NCBI RefSeq assembly: GCF_004197395.1
Contig: NZ_SELS01000069.1
Coordinates: 1-37,447 of the forward strand
Length of the DNA: 37,447 bases
Origin: Paraburkholderia sp. UYCP14C
GTDB taxonomy: Bacteria > Pseudomonadota > Gammaproteobacteria > Burkholderiales > Burkholderiaceae
Reading direction: 5' to 3'
Position numbers and translations under genes: made by a program. Below the pieces are notes generated by a model. The model had not been told where the DNA came from, ran no database searches, and was given only the letters and a program-made list of their open reading frames with translations. Each line of letters starts with the position of its first letter. Positions within the stretch are counted from its first letter, which is position 1. Positions 25,517-33,768 of the stretch are shown one piece after another.

Positions 25517-26503
25517 TCAGTACTTACGCGACGGCAGAGTTTGTGCGGCCACGCTCATCGGGAAGACAGTCTCCTGAGTCAGGATGCGCTTCGGCAGCGG
25601 CTTGCCAGCCACCACGTCCTTCACCGCCGACATCAGCTGCGGTCCGAGCAGCGGGCTGCACTCCACGTCGACGTTCATCTTGCCGGCGGCCATTGCCTGG
25701 AAGCCGCCCTTCGTCGCGTCGAACGAAACCACCACGACGTCCTTGCCCGGATGCATGCCGGCTTCTTCCATCGCCTGGATCGCGCCGAGCGCCATGTCAT
25801 CGTTATGAGCATAGACGACGTTGATCTTGTTGCCGTAGGTCTTGATGAACGCTTCCATCACCTGCTTGCCGCCGGCGAGCGTGAAGTCGCCGCTTTGCGA
25901 CGCGATGATCTTGAACTTCGGATCGCTCTTGATTACTTCGATCAGACCCGCGTGGCGGTCGTTGGCCGGCGCGGAGCCGACCGTGCCTTGCAGTTCGGCG
26001 ATGTTGATCGGGCCTTTGTCGTCCTTGTAGTGATCCGCGAGCCAGTGACCGCCGCGCCGTCCTTCTTCGAGGAAGTCCGAGCCGATCATCGTCACGTACA
26101 GCGAGGTGTCCTTCACGTCGATATTGCGGTCGGTCAGGATCACCGGAATCTTCGCGGCCTTGGCTTCGAGCAGCACCGGTTCCCAACCCGATTCGACGAC
26201 CGGCGAGAACGCGATCACGTCGACCTTCTGCGCAATATACGAGCGGATCGCCTTGATCTGGTTTTCCTGCTTCTGCTGCGCGTCGGAGAATTTGAGGTTG
26301 ATACCGGCCTCCGCCGCTGCCGACTTCACCGATTCGGTATTCGCGGTACGCCATGCGCTCTCTGCGCCGACCTGCGCAAAACCGAGCGTGATCTTCTTAT
26401 CCTCGGCATGCGCGCCGGGCGTGGCCAGCGTCAGTGCTCCGAGACTCGCGGAAAGCGCGAGCGCGCCCAGAGCGCGACACGCGGCACGTCGTGTATTCGC
26501 CAT
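25517..26503 (-). CDS. ytfQ: sugar ABC transporter substrate-binding protein (YtfQ-like)
   Basis: A 328-residue periplasmic-binding protein with a Sec signal peptide (RRAACRALGALALSASLGAL, cleavage near AHA-ED). The mature start ITLGFAQVGAESAWR, then SDAQQKQENQIKAIRSYIAQ, DRNIDVKD, AELQGTVGSAPANDRHAG, SQSGDFT and VYAHNDDMALGAIQAMEEAG follow E. coli YtfQ, the galactofuranose-binding protein, closely in order and spacing. ATG 26503 has GGAG eight bases upstream; the longer frame to 26572 has no such support. It is the first gene of the importer operon and is expected to be made in excess, which the following hairpins would support. Confidence 0.93.
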   Translation of the reverse strand: MANTRRAACRALGALALSASLGALTLATPGAHAEDKKITLGFAQVGAESAWRTANTESVKSAAAEAGINLKFSDAQQKQENQIKAIRSYIAQKVDVIAFSPVVESGWEPVLLEAKAAKIPVILTDRNIDVKDTSLYVTMIGSDFLEEGRRGGHWLADHYKDDKGPINIAELQGTVGSAPANDRHAGLIEVIKSDPKFKIIASQSGDFTLAGGKQVMEAFIKTYGNKINVVYAHNDDMALGAIQAMEEAGMHPGKDVVVVSFDATKGGFQAMAAGKMNVDVECSPLLGPQLMSAVKDVVAGKPLPKRILTQETVFPMSVAAQTLPSRKY

Positions 26504-26612
26504 GACAGTCTCCAATCGTTGTTGTGTAGACGACCCAGCGGTCACCCGGCCCTCGTGGCCCTCACGGCGCATGGATCGTGATGTAGCGTACTGTGCGACG
26601 CGTTAACCGTCC

Positions 26613-26641
26613 AATCATATGATTCGCGCCCTCGATACCAA
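26613..26641 (-). promoter_or_regulatory. candidate ytfQ promoter with palindrome over the -10
   Basis: Minus strand TTGGTA (26641-26636), 16-base spacer, TATGAT (26619-26614). The -10 lies within the perfect 12-bp palindrome AATCATATGATT (26613-26624), a candidate repressor site. The leader to ATG 26503 would be about 100 bases. Confidence 0.45.
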
Positions 26642-26680
26642 TTTTGATATAGCGCGCCGCTCAGATGGCCGCTCGCGCTC

Positions 26681-27283
26681 TCAGGTTGGCGTCACTCTCG
26701 GCGTCACCCAGCGAAACGTCAGATTGATGCGCTCGCCGCTCACGCGCGGCTCCTTCGGCACCCGATGACGCCACTGCGCCTGGGTGTCGCCCTTCATCAC
26801 GAGCAGACTGCCGCCCTTCAACGAGAACGATTGCACGACGCCGCTGCGGTTGTGCTGCAGATCGAACCTGCGCGCGACGCCGAGGCTCACCGATGCGATC
26901 ACCGGCTGTCTGCCGAGCTCGGGCTCGCGGTCCGCATGCCAGCCCATGCTGTCGGCGCCGCTGCGGTAGCGATTCAGCAGCACGCTGTTAAAACGCGCGC
27001 CGCTGGTCGCCTCGGCGGCGGCCTTCAGTTCGGCAACGGCGGGCGTCCATGCTTGCGGCACGTTGCGGATGCCAGAGTAGACGTAGACTGCATCCGGCTC
27101 ACCCTGCCAGGCGGTCAGACGCGGCAGTGCAACACGGCCGGCGGGCGTGCCCATCATGTCCTGGCGCCATTGCACTTCGTCGATCACGCGGGCGAGCAGG
27201 CGCTCGGCGTCGGCCGGTGCGAGCCAGTCGGGATACCAGTCGACGTCGGGCGTCGGCAGGTCGTTGAAAAGATCGCTGGTCAT
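26681..27283 (-). CDS. alkB: AlkB-like 2-oxoglutarate/Fe(II) dioxygenase
   Basis: A 200-residue enzyme that would remove alkyl groups from DNA or RNA bases by oxidation. Iron ligands are visible as WHADRE (H116, D118) and WRHRVP (H173). The 2-oxoglutarate-binding end is RINLTFRWV with arginines at 185 and 191, and [13 protein letters not shown] and [12 protein letters not shown] match the AlkB core. Length and the compact N-terminal lid resemble the ALKBH2/3-type bacterial group (often called AlkB2), not E. coli AlkB proper, so the symbol is approximate. It is divergent from the RutE-like gene with 139 bases between them. No Ada-box could be identified. Confidence 0.9.
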   Translation of the reverse strand: MTSDLFNDLPTPDVDWYPDWLAPADAERLLARVIDEVQWRQDMMGTPAGRVALPRLTAWQGEPDAVYVYSGIRNVPQAWTPAVAELKAAAEATSGARFNSVLLNRYRSGADSMGWHADREPELGRQPVIASVSLGVARRFDLQHNRSGVVQSFSLKGGSLLVMKGDTQAQWRHRVPKEPRVSGERINLTFRWVTPRVTPT

Positions 27284-27422
27284 CGGAATGGGTGGATACG
27301 AGCGGAGGAGTAAAAACCCTGGCTATTATGGCGACAACGGTGCGCCGCCGATTCACGCGCGTTGCTCTTTCATTCGACACGGCACTCCGCATTCCCTCTG
27401 TTCTTTCGCACGGACTACTTCA

Positions 27423-28007
27423 ATGACACTTTCCGATCAGGCGCTCGCGCAGCTCTTTCGCGACGCGCGTACGCACAACGGCTGGCAGAACAAGCCGATC
27501 GACGACGCCGTGCTGCGCGAGCTGATGGAGCTCGTACTGCTCGGCCCGACCTCGGCCAATTCGAGTCCGGGCCGCTTCGTGTTCGTCAGGACGCCGGAGG
27601 GCAAGGAAAAGCTGCGCCCGGCGTTGTCGGCCGGCAATCTCGAGAAAACGATGGCCGCGCCCGTCACGGTGATCGTCGCGATGGACATGGCGTTCTACGA
27701 GCAGCTGCCGAAACTGTTTCCCCACGCGGATGCGCGCAGCTGGTTCGTCGGCAACGAGCGGTTGATCGCGGACACGGCGTTTCGCAATTCGACGCTGCAA
27801 GGCGGCTATCTGATTCTCGCCGCGCGTGCGCTCGGTCTCGACACCGGGCCGATGTCGGGCTTCGATCAGGCCAAGGTCGACGAAGCGTTCTTTGCGGGCA
27901 CGACGGTGAAGTCGAACTTCCTGATCAATCTTGGCTACGGCGATCCGTCGAAGCTGTTCGCGCGCAGCCCGCGTTTTTCGTTCGACGAAGCGGCGCGGAT
28001 AGAGTGA
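27423..28007 (+). CDS. rutE: RutE-like nitroreductase (malonic semialdehyde reductase family)
   Basis: A 194-residue flavoprotein of the nitroreductase fold. [37 protein letters not shown] and [16 protein letters not shown], with [20 protein letters not shown] near the end, are typical of RutE/YdfG-like reductases that reduce malonic semialdehyde to 3-hydroxypropionate in the Rut pyrimidine pathway. No other rut genes are here, so the physiological substrate may be another aldehyde or quinone. ATG 27423 fits homologue starts, though the ribosome site is weak. FMN binding is expected from the N-terminal Arg/His and GP(T/S)S motifs. Confidence 0.88.
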   Translation: MTLSDQALAQLFRDARTHNGWQNKPIDDAVLRELMELVLLGPTSANSSPGRFVFVRTPEGKEKLRPALSAGNLEKTMAAPVTVIVAMDMAFYEQLPKLFPHADARSWFVGNERLIADTAFRNSTLQGGYLILAARALGLDTGPMSGFDQAKVDEAFFAGTTVKSNFLINLGYGDPSKLFARSPRFSFDEAARIE

Positions 28008-28066
28008 CCGCGCGTTGATGACGGATGGCGCGGCGGGTGTCGCGCCACGCGTTGGCCCGAATCGCG

Positions 28067-28414
28067 TCAGCTCAGCAGCGCGACATAAAACACCACGGTG
28101 CCGATCAGCGCGCCGATGAAGCAGAAGCCCTCTTCGGCCTCGTCGCCGTTCGAGCGCAGCCATGCGCCGGCCGCGCCGAACAGGCCCGCGATGCCGAGCG
28201 CGACGCACACCATCACGACGTCGAACAGCGCGCTTTTGCCGAGCTCGGAGAAATCGATGTTGCGCACGCCGAAGTAGAGCGCAATCGCCATCAGCGAGAT
28301 GCCGACGAGCGGCAGCATCACATGGCTGCCCTCGTATCCGACATGATGCTCATGGTGAACATGATGCACGTCGTCCGCGTGGTGCCACAGGTGGCCCGAT
28401 TTGAGCAGCTTCAT
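28067..28414 (-). CDS. small His-rich membrane protein
   Basis: A 115-residue protein. The N-terminal segment HLWHHADDVHHVHHEHHVG (residues 8-26) holds nine histidines plus Asp/Glu, a likely metal-binding patch. Three hydrophobic helices follow at about 31-50, 63-82 and 97-114, the last reaching the C-terminus. A GGGGAGG site seven bases before ATG 28414 gives good start support. I do not recognise a named family. A role in metal sensing or buffering at the membrane is a guess from composition. Confidence 0.7.
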   Translation of the reverse strand: MKLLKSGHLWHHADDVHHVHHEHHVGYEGSHVMLPLVGISLMAIALYFGVRNIDFSELGKSALFDVVMVCVALGIAGLFGAAGAWLRSNGDEAEEGFCFIGALIGTVVFYVALLS

Positions 28415-28842
28415 GGTGTGCCTCCCCCCGCCCGATCTTTCCCGGCGACAGAACCCGTCGAGGCCTACGTGCCTCAGGCTGCCGCGGCAACGAGCCGGTT
28501 CGTTTCAAGCATACTCCACGCATGAATACAATTCAAAGCCCATTTAATTCGCTTGCATAGGCATTGAATTGCGTGGCGCGCGGCCCTGCAAGCATGGGCC
28601 GCGCATGGAGCGCGCCTGCCGCCGCCGTTCGCCGTCTTACCTTGTTCCGCCGGCTTCCGGGCAGCCTGTCGTGCAGTGCGGGAGCACGATTTTTGCGGCC
28701 ACGGCAAGCGACGGGACATGCCGGTAGAATGATTCGCCGCGCTCGCCAATCATCGCGAGCGCATGCATTGCCCGCCAACCGATCGCCGCCGCGCTGTCGC
28801 TGATGCCGGCTCTTTGGCCCCCTTCCCGCCCCGATCCTCTCT
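28415..28842. other. 428-base intergenic region
   Basis: Divergent promoter region between the His-rich protein and the metallophosphoesterase. No gene is supported. It contains an imperfect long inverted repeat: CCACGCA/TGCGTGG (28516-28522, 28570-28576) enclosing CAATTCAA/TTGAATTG (28529-28536, 28564-28571). This could form a hairpin or bind a regulator. The rest is GC-rich without visible signals. Confidence 0.4.
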
Positions 28843-30006
28843 ATGCGACGTTCATCGTTCCTTGTCCGCATCATCCTGATTGGCATCCTGCTGCATATCT
28901 ACGTCGGCTTGCGCCTGATTCCCGACATGCCGATCGACGCGGCCGGCCGCGGGCTGTGCGTGCTGTGGCTCGTGCTGTCGATCTTCCTGATCCCGCTCGG
29001 CATGATGGCGCGCGGCTTCAAGCGCCAGCCGCTCGGCGACCGGCTCGCGTGGGCTGGCCTGCTTGCGATGGGCTTCTTCTCGTCGCTGCTGGTACTGACG
29101 TTCGCGCGCGACCTCATGCTGGCGTCGCTGCTGACGATCGATGCGATCTGGCCGAACACGCTGTCGATCTCGCATTGGCGCACCGGCTCGGCGGCGGTGG
29201 TGCCGCTGCTCGCGCTGCTGTCGACGCTGATCGGCCTCTTCAATGCGCGCCGTCGCGCGCGCGTCGTCACGATCGAAGTGCCGATCGACGATCTGCCTGC
29301 CGCGCTCGAAGGCTTCACGATCGTGCAGATCAGCGACATCCACGTCGGCCCGACGATCAAGGGCCGCTATGTCGACGCGATCGTCGACGCGGTGAACCGG
29401 CTGCAGCCGGATCTGATCGCGGTGACGGGCGACGTCGTCGACGGCAGCGTGCCGCAGTTGAGCCGGCATACGCAGCCGCTGTCGCGGCTCGCCGCCCGGC
29501 ACGGTGCGTTTCTCGTGACCGGCAATCACGAGTACTACTCCGGAGCGAATTCGTGGATCGCCGAATTCCGCCGGCTCGGCTTGCGGGTGCTGCTGAACGA
29601 ACACGTGATCGTCGATCATGACGGCGCGCGCGCCGTGATCGCCGGCGTCACCGATTACTCGGCGGGTCATCACGACCCCGCGCATCGCAGCGACCCGGTC
29701 GCGGCGCTCGCCGGCGCGCCGGGCGACGTACTGATCAGGGTGCTGCTCGCGCATCAGCCGCGCTCGGCCGAAGCGGCCGCGGCCGCCGGCTTCACGCTGC
29801 AGTTGTCGGGTCATACGCACGGCGGCCAGTTCTTTCCGTGGAATTTCTTCGTGCGCCTGCAACAGCCGTTCACGGCGGGCCTCGCGCGCCTGAACGGACT
29901 GTGGGTTTATACGAGTCGCGGTACGGGCTATTGGGGACCGCCGAAGCGACTCGGCGCGCCTTCGGAGATCACGCGCTTGAGACTAGTACCGGGCGAACCC
30001 GAATGA
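28843..30006 (+). CDS. membrane-anchored metallophosphoesterase (YkuE/YaeI type)
   Basis: A 387-residue protein with four N-terminal helices (8-25, 37-55, 68-90, 118-133) and a calcineurin-like phosphoesterase domain from about 145. Metal ligands are clear: SDIHVG (D165, H167), TGDVVDG, TGNHEYY, LLAHQPR and LSGHTHGGQFFPW. The family includes YkuE and YaeI, dinuclear-metal phosphodiesterases thought to act on UDP-diacylglucosamine-like or other lipid precursors; the substrate here is unknown. SRGTGYWGPPKRL near the end is typical. The ATG at 28843 lacks a strong ribosome site. Confidence 0.9.
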   Translation: MRRSSFLVRIILIGILLHIYVGLRLIPDMPIDAAGRGLCVLWLVLSIFLIPLGMMARGFKRQPLGDRLAWAGLLAMGFFSSLLVLTFARDLMLASLLTIDAIWPNTLSISHWRTGSAAVVPLLALLSTLIGLFNARRRARVVTIEVPIDDLPAALEGFTIVQISDIHVGPTIKGRYVDAIVDAVNRLQPDLIAVTGDVVDGSVPQLSRHTQPLSRLAARHGAFLVTGNHEYYSGANSWIAEFRRLGLRVLLNEHVIVDHDGARAVIAGVTDYSAGHHDPAHRSDPVAALAGAPGDVLIRVLLAHQPRSAEAAAAAGFTLQLSGHTHGGQFFPWNFFVRLQQPFTAGLARLNGLWVYTSRGTGYWGPPKRLGAPSEITRLRLVPGEPE

Positions 30007-30483
30007 ACTCAACGTTCGCAGTCCGCATTAATCAATTGTTGCCTGTCGACGATACGGCTATGGCAATCCCCTGTGCGCATTCCGTGCCGATCGCGGCTTG
30101 ACTGATCTTTGCGCAGCCCCCTAAAATTCGCGCAATTCTTGTAACCGGAATCACGATCTTGGACAGTAGCAGTTGTACGAGCCGAGTATCGATTTGCCCG
30201 CTCTCCTGAGCAGCAGGATTTCCGCGTCAGTCTTCCCTGTCGCCATCCTGCCCTCGGGCTCGATGGCGCAAGTCGCTCTCATTTCATTTTCATTGCAGTA
30301 ATGCCGGTGAATAGCAGCATGGTTCGACGCCGTGCCGATGCCGCACGCTCCGGGCGCATACGTTCGTGCGTGCGTCTCTAATCGCCCCGGCCGCCTGCTT
30401 TTACCGTGCACGAGGCAGACGCCGTCACGTTCCCACGCGTAGGCTTCACACTGCGGCAGCACGCACGCCAACCTTTCCGAACG
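30007..30483. other. 477-base region upstream of the mgtC-like gene
   Basis: Holds no supported gene; a long minus-strand frame crossing it is a shadow of the mgtC-like gene. It contains the candidate promoter at 30098-30127 and, behind it, about 350 bases of potential untranslated leader. Confidence 0.45.
30098..30127 (+). promoter_or_regulatory. candidate sigma70 promoter upstream of mgtC-like gene
   Basis: TTGACT at 30098-30103 and TAAAAT at 30122-30127 with an 18-base spacer, each one base from consensus. It would produce a leader of roughly 350 bases before ATG 30484. Confidence 0.5.
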
Positions 30484-31191
30484 ATGACACTCGAATTCTT
30501 CCTGCGGCTTCTGACCGCGTTTGCTTGCGGCGTCGCGATTGGCCTCGAACGACAGATGCGCCAGCGCACTGCCGGCCTGCGCACGATCACGCTCGTCGCG
30601 AGCGGCGCCTGCCTGTTCGTCACGCTTGGGGTGCTGACCGGCAACGGCGTCAGTGGCATCACGCAAATTGCAGCGTATGTGGTATCCGGCGTCGGCTTTC
30701 TTGGCGGCGGCGTCATCATGCGCGACAAAGGCTCGATTCAAGGGATCAACACCGCGGCGACGCTGTGGTGCTCGGCGGCCGTCGGCGTGTTGAGCGGCGC
30801 CGGACATTACGGACCGGCGGTCGCGGGCACCGCGGTCGTGCTGCTGACCAACACCGTGCTGCGCGAAGTGAGCCGGATGATCAACCAGACGCCGGTTTCG
30901 AACGCCGACCTCGTGCAGGAGTACGTGCTGACGATCGTCTGCCGCGAAGCCGACGAGATCCACATTCGCACCGCTATTTCCAACTCGATGTACTCGGCGC
31001 CGCTGTCGTTCCAAAGCCTGACGAGCGAGGATGTCGAGGACGAGCCCGGGCGCATTCGCGTGACCGCGACGCTGAAGATGCATCCGAAGGATCAATCGAA
31101 GCTCGAACAGATGGCGAGTCGCCTGAGCATGGAAAAGAGCGTGTCCAGCGTCAGTTGGACCGCCCGGGAAGCGGAGGCGACGCCTGAGTGA
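30484..31191 (+). CDS. mgtC: MgtC/SapB-family membrane protein
   Basis: A 235-residue protein with the family's N-terminal helices and the signature GLERQMRQRTAGLRTITLVA followed by SGACLFV, then GVGFLGGGVIMRDKGSIQG and GINTAATLWCSAAVGVL. The C-terminal ~85 residues (YVLTIVCREADEIHIRTAIS onward) form the cytoplasmic ACT-like domain present in long MgtC proteins. Members affect magnesium homeostasis and survival in host cells or at low Mg2+, partly by acting on the F-type ATP synthase or phosphate uptake. ATG 30484 is chosen from the family start TLEFFLRLL; an upstream GTG at 30406 is less likely. Confidence 0.9.
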   Translation: MTLEFFLRLLTAFACGVAIGLERQMRQRTAGLRTITLVASGACLFVTLGVLTGNGVSGITQIAAYVVSGVGFLGGGVIMRDKGSIQGINTAATLWCSAAVGVLSGAGHYGPAVAGTAVVLLTNTVLREVSRMINQTPVSNADLVQEYVLTIVCREADEIHIRTAISNSMYSAPLSFQSLTSEDVEDEPGRIRVTATLKMHPKDQSKLEQMASRLSMEKSVSSVSWTAREAEATPE

Positions 31192-31353
31192 GGCGCGGCG
31201 CGCGAGTCCCCTTTGTTCGCGCGCATCGTCTACACTTAGCTTGCTGCAGATTCAGATTGTGTTAATTCCGCGTCCTGAACATGGACTGTCCCATAACCTT
31301 CGACTAAGCTCTGTCACCGTGATTTGTTCACACTCAACCAGGGAGTCTCGAAT

Positions 31354-31608
31354 ATGGAACACGGCATCATCGCATGGATCATCATCGGCGCGATTGCGGG
31401 CTGGCTCGCGGGTGTGCTGGTCAGGGGCGGCGGCTTCGGCCTGATCGTCGACATCATCGTCGGGATCGTCGGCGCGTTCATCGGCGGGTGGCTCGCCGGC
31501 GTGCTGCATATCTCGCTCGGCGGCGGCTGGATCGGCTCGATCATTACCGCGTTGATCGGCGCGGTCATTCTGCTGTTTATTATCCGGCTCGTGCGACGAG
31601 GTTCCTGA
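31354..31608 (+). CDS. GlsB/YeaQ/YmgE-family small membrane protein
   Basis: An 84-residue hydrophobic protein with three helices and the glycine pattern of the transglycosylase-associated / GlsB-YeaQ family: GIIAWIIIGAIAGWLAG, then VDIIVGIVGAFIGGWLAG, then WIGSIITALIGAVILLFIIR. Family members are small inner-membrane stress proteins of unclear mechanism. GGGAG eight bases upstream of ATG 31354 fixes the start. A clear terminator follows the stop after 20 bases, so it is probably a single-gene transcript. Confidence 0.9.
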   Translation: MEHGIIAWIIIGAIAGWLAGVLVRGGGFGLIVDIIVGIVGAFIGGWLAGVLHISLGGGWIGSIITALIGAVILLFIIRLVRRGS

Positions 31609-31628
31609 GCCCGGCATCCGATGTCATG

Positions 31629-31663
31629 AAGCGCCAGCTGGCTCGTGCCGCTGGCGCTTTTTT
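31629..31663 (+). terminator. Rho-independent terminator after the GlsB-like gene
   Basis: AAGCGCCAG (31629-31637) pairs perfectly with CTGGCGCTT (31651-31659) and is followed by TTTT. It also serves the convergent CoA-transferase gene only weakly, since that strand has just two Ts after the stem. Confidence 0.85.
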
Positions 31664-31721
31664 GTTGCAGGTTTCTTCTGCTTTTATCGCTGCGATCGTA
31701 GATGCTGCGGCCGTTGCAAGA

Positions 31722-33221
31722 TCAGGCCGGTAGCATCGAACCCGTGTCGCGCAGCCGCGTATGCCATGCAAAAGCCTGCTCGAGGCAATGCGGCGTCTGC
31801 CCTCCCCAGCGCAACGCATCGCGGTAGTAGTCGCGCAACAGCTCGCGATACTGCGGATGTACGCAATGCTCGATGATCAGCGTCGCACGTTCGCGCGGTG
31901 CGAGGCCGCGCAGATCCGCGAGACCCTGCTCGGTGACGACGACGTCGACGTCGTGTTCGTTGTGATCGCAATGCGGCACCATCGGCACGATGCTCGAAAT
32001 GCGGCCGTCCTTCGCGGTCGACTTGCTCGCGAACACCGCGCACGACGCATTGCGCGCAAAGTCGCCCGAGCCGCCGATGCCGTTCATCATGTGCGTTCCG
32101 CCCACGTGCGTCGAATTGACGTTGCCGTAGATATCGAATTCCAGCGCGGTATTGAGCGCGATCAGGCCGAGCCGCCGAATCACTTCGGGATGGTTGCTGA
32201 CCTCCTGCGGACGCAGGACGAGCCGGTCGCGATAGCGCTCGATATCGCCGAATACCTGCGCCTGCCGCGCGGCCGACAGCGTGATCGACGCGCCGGATGC
32301 GAACGCGACCTTGCCGGCATCCATCAGGTCGAACGTCGAATCCTGCAGGACTTCTGAATAGATTTCGAACACCTCGAAAGGCGATTCGACGAAGCCTGCC
32401 AGCACCGCGTTGGCGATCGTTCCGATGCCCGCCTGCAGCGGCGGCAACTGCGCTGACATACGGCCGCGCGTAACTTCGTGCTGGAAAAACTCGATCAGAT
32501 GACCGGCGATCAGCGCGGTTTCCCGATCCGCGGGCAGCACCGTGGACGGGCTGTCGGCCATGTCGGTGATCACGATCGCGGCGATTTTCTCGGGCGGAAT
32601 CTCGATAGCGGGTGTGCCGACGCGGTCGTGCGTGCACACGATCGGCAACGGCTCGCGATGCGGCCGGCGCCCCGGAATCCAGATGTCGTGCAAGCCCTCG
32701 AGCCCGAGTGGCTGCGCAAGATTGATCTCGACGATGACCCTGTCCGCGAGAATCGCGAAGCTCGCCGAATTGCCGACCGACGTCGTCGGCACGATAGCGC
32801 CGCTCTCCGTGATAGCGGCCGCTTCGATGATCGCGACATCGAGCTTGCCGAGCTGGTTCGCGCGCAACATCTCGACGGTTTCGGACAGGTGCTGGTCGAC
32901 GAACATCACTTCGCCGCGATTGATTGCGTCGCGCAGCGTCTTGTCCACCTGAAACGGCAGACGGCGCGCGAGCACGTGCGCTTCGGTCAGCATGCGGTCG
33001 ACGTCATGACCGAGCGAGGCGCCCGTCATCAACGTGATGCGCAGCGGTTCGCCCAGCTGGCGCGCACGCTCGGCGAGTGCGACCGGCACGGCCTTCGCGT
33101 CGCCCGCGCGCGTGAAACCGCTTGCGCCAACGCGCATGCCGTCGCGAATCAGGAGCGCCGCGTCGGCGGCCGTGGTGATTTTTCCGCGCAGCGCAGCGCA
33201 GCGGATTCGGTCTTCGTACAT
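31722..33221 (-). CDS. acetyl-CoA hydrolase / succinyl-CoA:acetate CoA-transferase family
   Basis: A 499-residue class I CoA-transferase-like enzyme. The N-terminal half has RVGASGFTRAGDAKAVP and LMTGASLGHDVD; the C-terminal half has LQAGIGTIANAVLAG, the catalytic-glutamate region FEIYSEVLQDSTFDL (E290) and GTHMMNGIGGSGDFARNA. These match SucC/AarC/Ach1-type proteins that move CoA between acyl-CoA and acetate or hydrolyse it. ATG 33221 is preferred over 33239 because homologues begin near MYEDRIR and GGAGAG lies upstream. The gene stands alone, convergent with the GlsB-like gene. Hydrolase and transferase activity cannot be separated by eye. Confidence 0.92.
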   Translation of the reverse strand: MYEDRIRCAALRGKITTAADAALLIRDGMRVGASGFTRAGDAKAVPVALAERARQLGEPLRITLMTGASLGHDVDRMLTEAHVLARRLPFQVDKTLRDAINRGEVMFVDQHLSETVEMLRANQLGKLDVAIIEAAAITESGAIVPTTSVGNSASFAILADRVIVEINLAQPLGLEGLHDIWIPGRRPHREPLPIVCTHDRVGTPAIEIPPEKIAAIVITDMADSPSTVLPADRETALIAGHLIEFFQHEVTRGRMSAQLPPLQAGIGTIANAVLAGFVESPFEVFEIYSEVLQDSTFDLMDAGKVAFASGASITLSAARQAQVFGDIERYRDRLVLRPQEVSNHPEVIRRLGLIALNTALEFDIYGNVNSTHVGGTHMMNGIGGSGDFARNASCAVFASKSTAKDGRISSIVPMVPHCDHNEHDVDVVVTEQGLADLRGLAPRERATLIIEHCVHPQYRELLRDYYRDALRWGGQTPHCLEQAFAWHTRLRDTGSMLPA

Positions 33222-33411
33222 GAAAGGGAGTCTCTCCATAGTCGCCAGTTCCGTCTACTGGTGCGCACCTCTGCGGTGTGCTTCGCTCAATAGGCGGTTG
33301 CCGCACCCGTCGCGGCGTCTCGATCGGACGGCGTCGCGAGCAGATGTTGGGTCGCGTGACAGAGTCCGCGACAGGTGTTGCGCGTGAGGCAGCCGGACTT
33401 ACTTTTCGAAC

Positions 33412-33630
33412 TTAGCTGCCGAAGTAGATGTTGCAGAAGCTCATCGGGCCAACGCATTCATCGGCTTTCGCTTTCGGTGCTTCCACATGCTTGCGTGCGA
33501 CAACCTTATCGGCGCGCTGGCTATCCGCTTGCGCAACCTGCTGCTCCGGCGCGGCCGGCTCTGCTTGTGCATAGGCGGCGGCAGCGGTGGACAAAGAACA
33601 GGCAATCAGGACCATCTTCAACACTTTCAT
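33412..33630 (-). CDS. tiny secreted protein, unknown function
   Basis: A 72-residue protein with a Sec signal peptide (MKVLKMVLIACSLSTAAAAYAQ, cut near residue 22). The mature ~50 residues are rich in Ala, Gln and Lys and end in DECVGPMSFCNIYFGS, where two cysteines seven apart could form a disulphide. GGAG nine bases before ATG 33630 and plus-one spacing to neighbours support a real gene. No function can be assigned; small secreted proteins of this shape are common in Burkholderiales. Confidence 0.7.
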   Translation of the reverse strand: MKVLKMVLIACSLSTAAAAYAQAEPAAPEQQVAQADSQRADKVVARKHVEAPKAKADECVGPMSFCNIYFGS

Positions 33631-33768
33631 CTCATTCTCCAGGACTTACGACTACTGCGACGCTTACTGCGAGGCAGTGACGAAACTATATGACCGCCAC
33701 GTACGCGAATAAACGGGGCCACCCGGAAGGGATCTTTCCATCTGGCAGAAAGATCCACGCAGCCTTGC

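Noticed and set aside
30151-31095. 314-residue minus-strand ORF
   Set aside because: Opposite the MgtC-family gene; composition is shadow-like and it has no recognisable domain.
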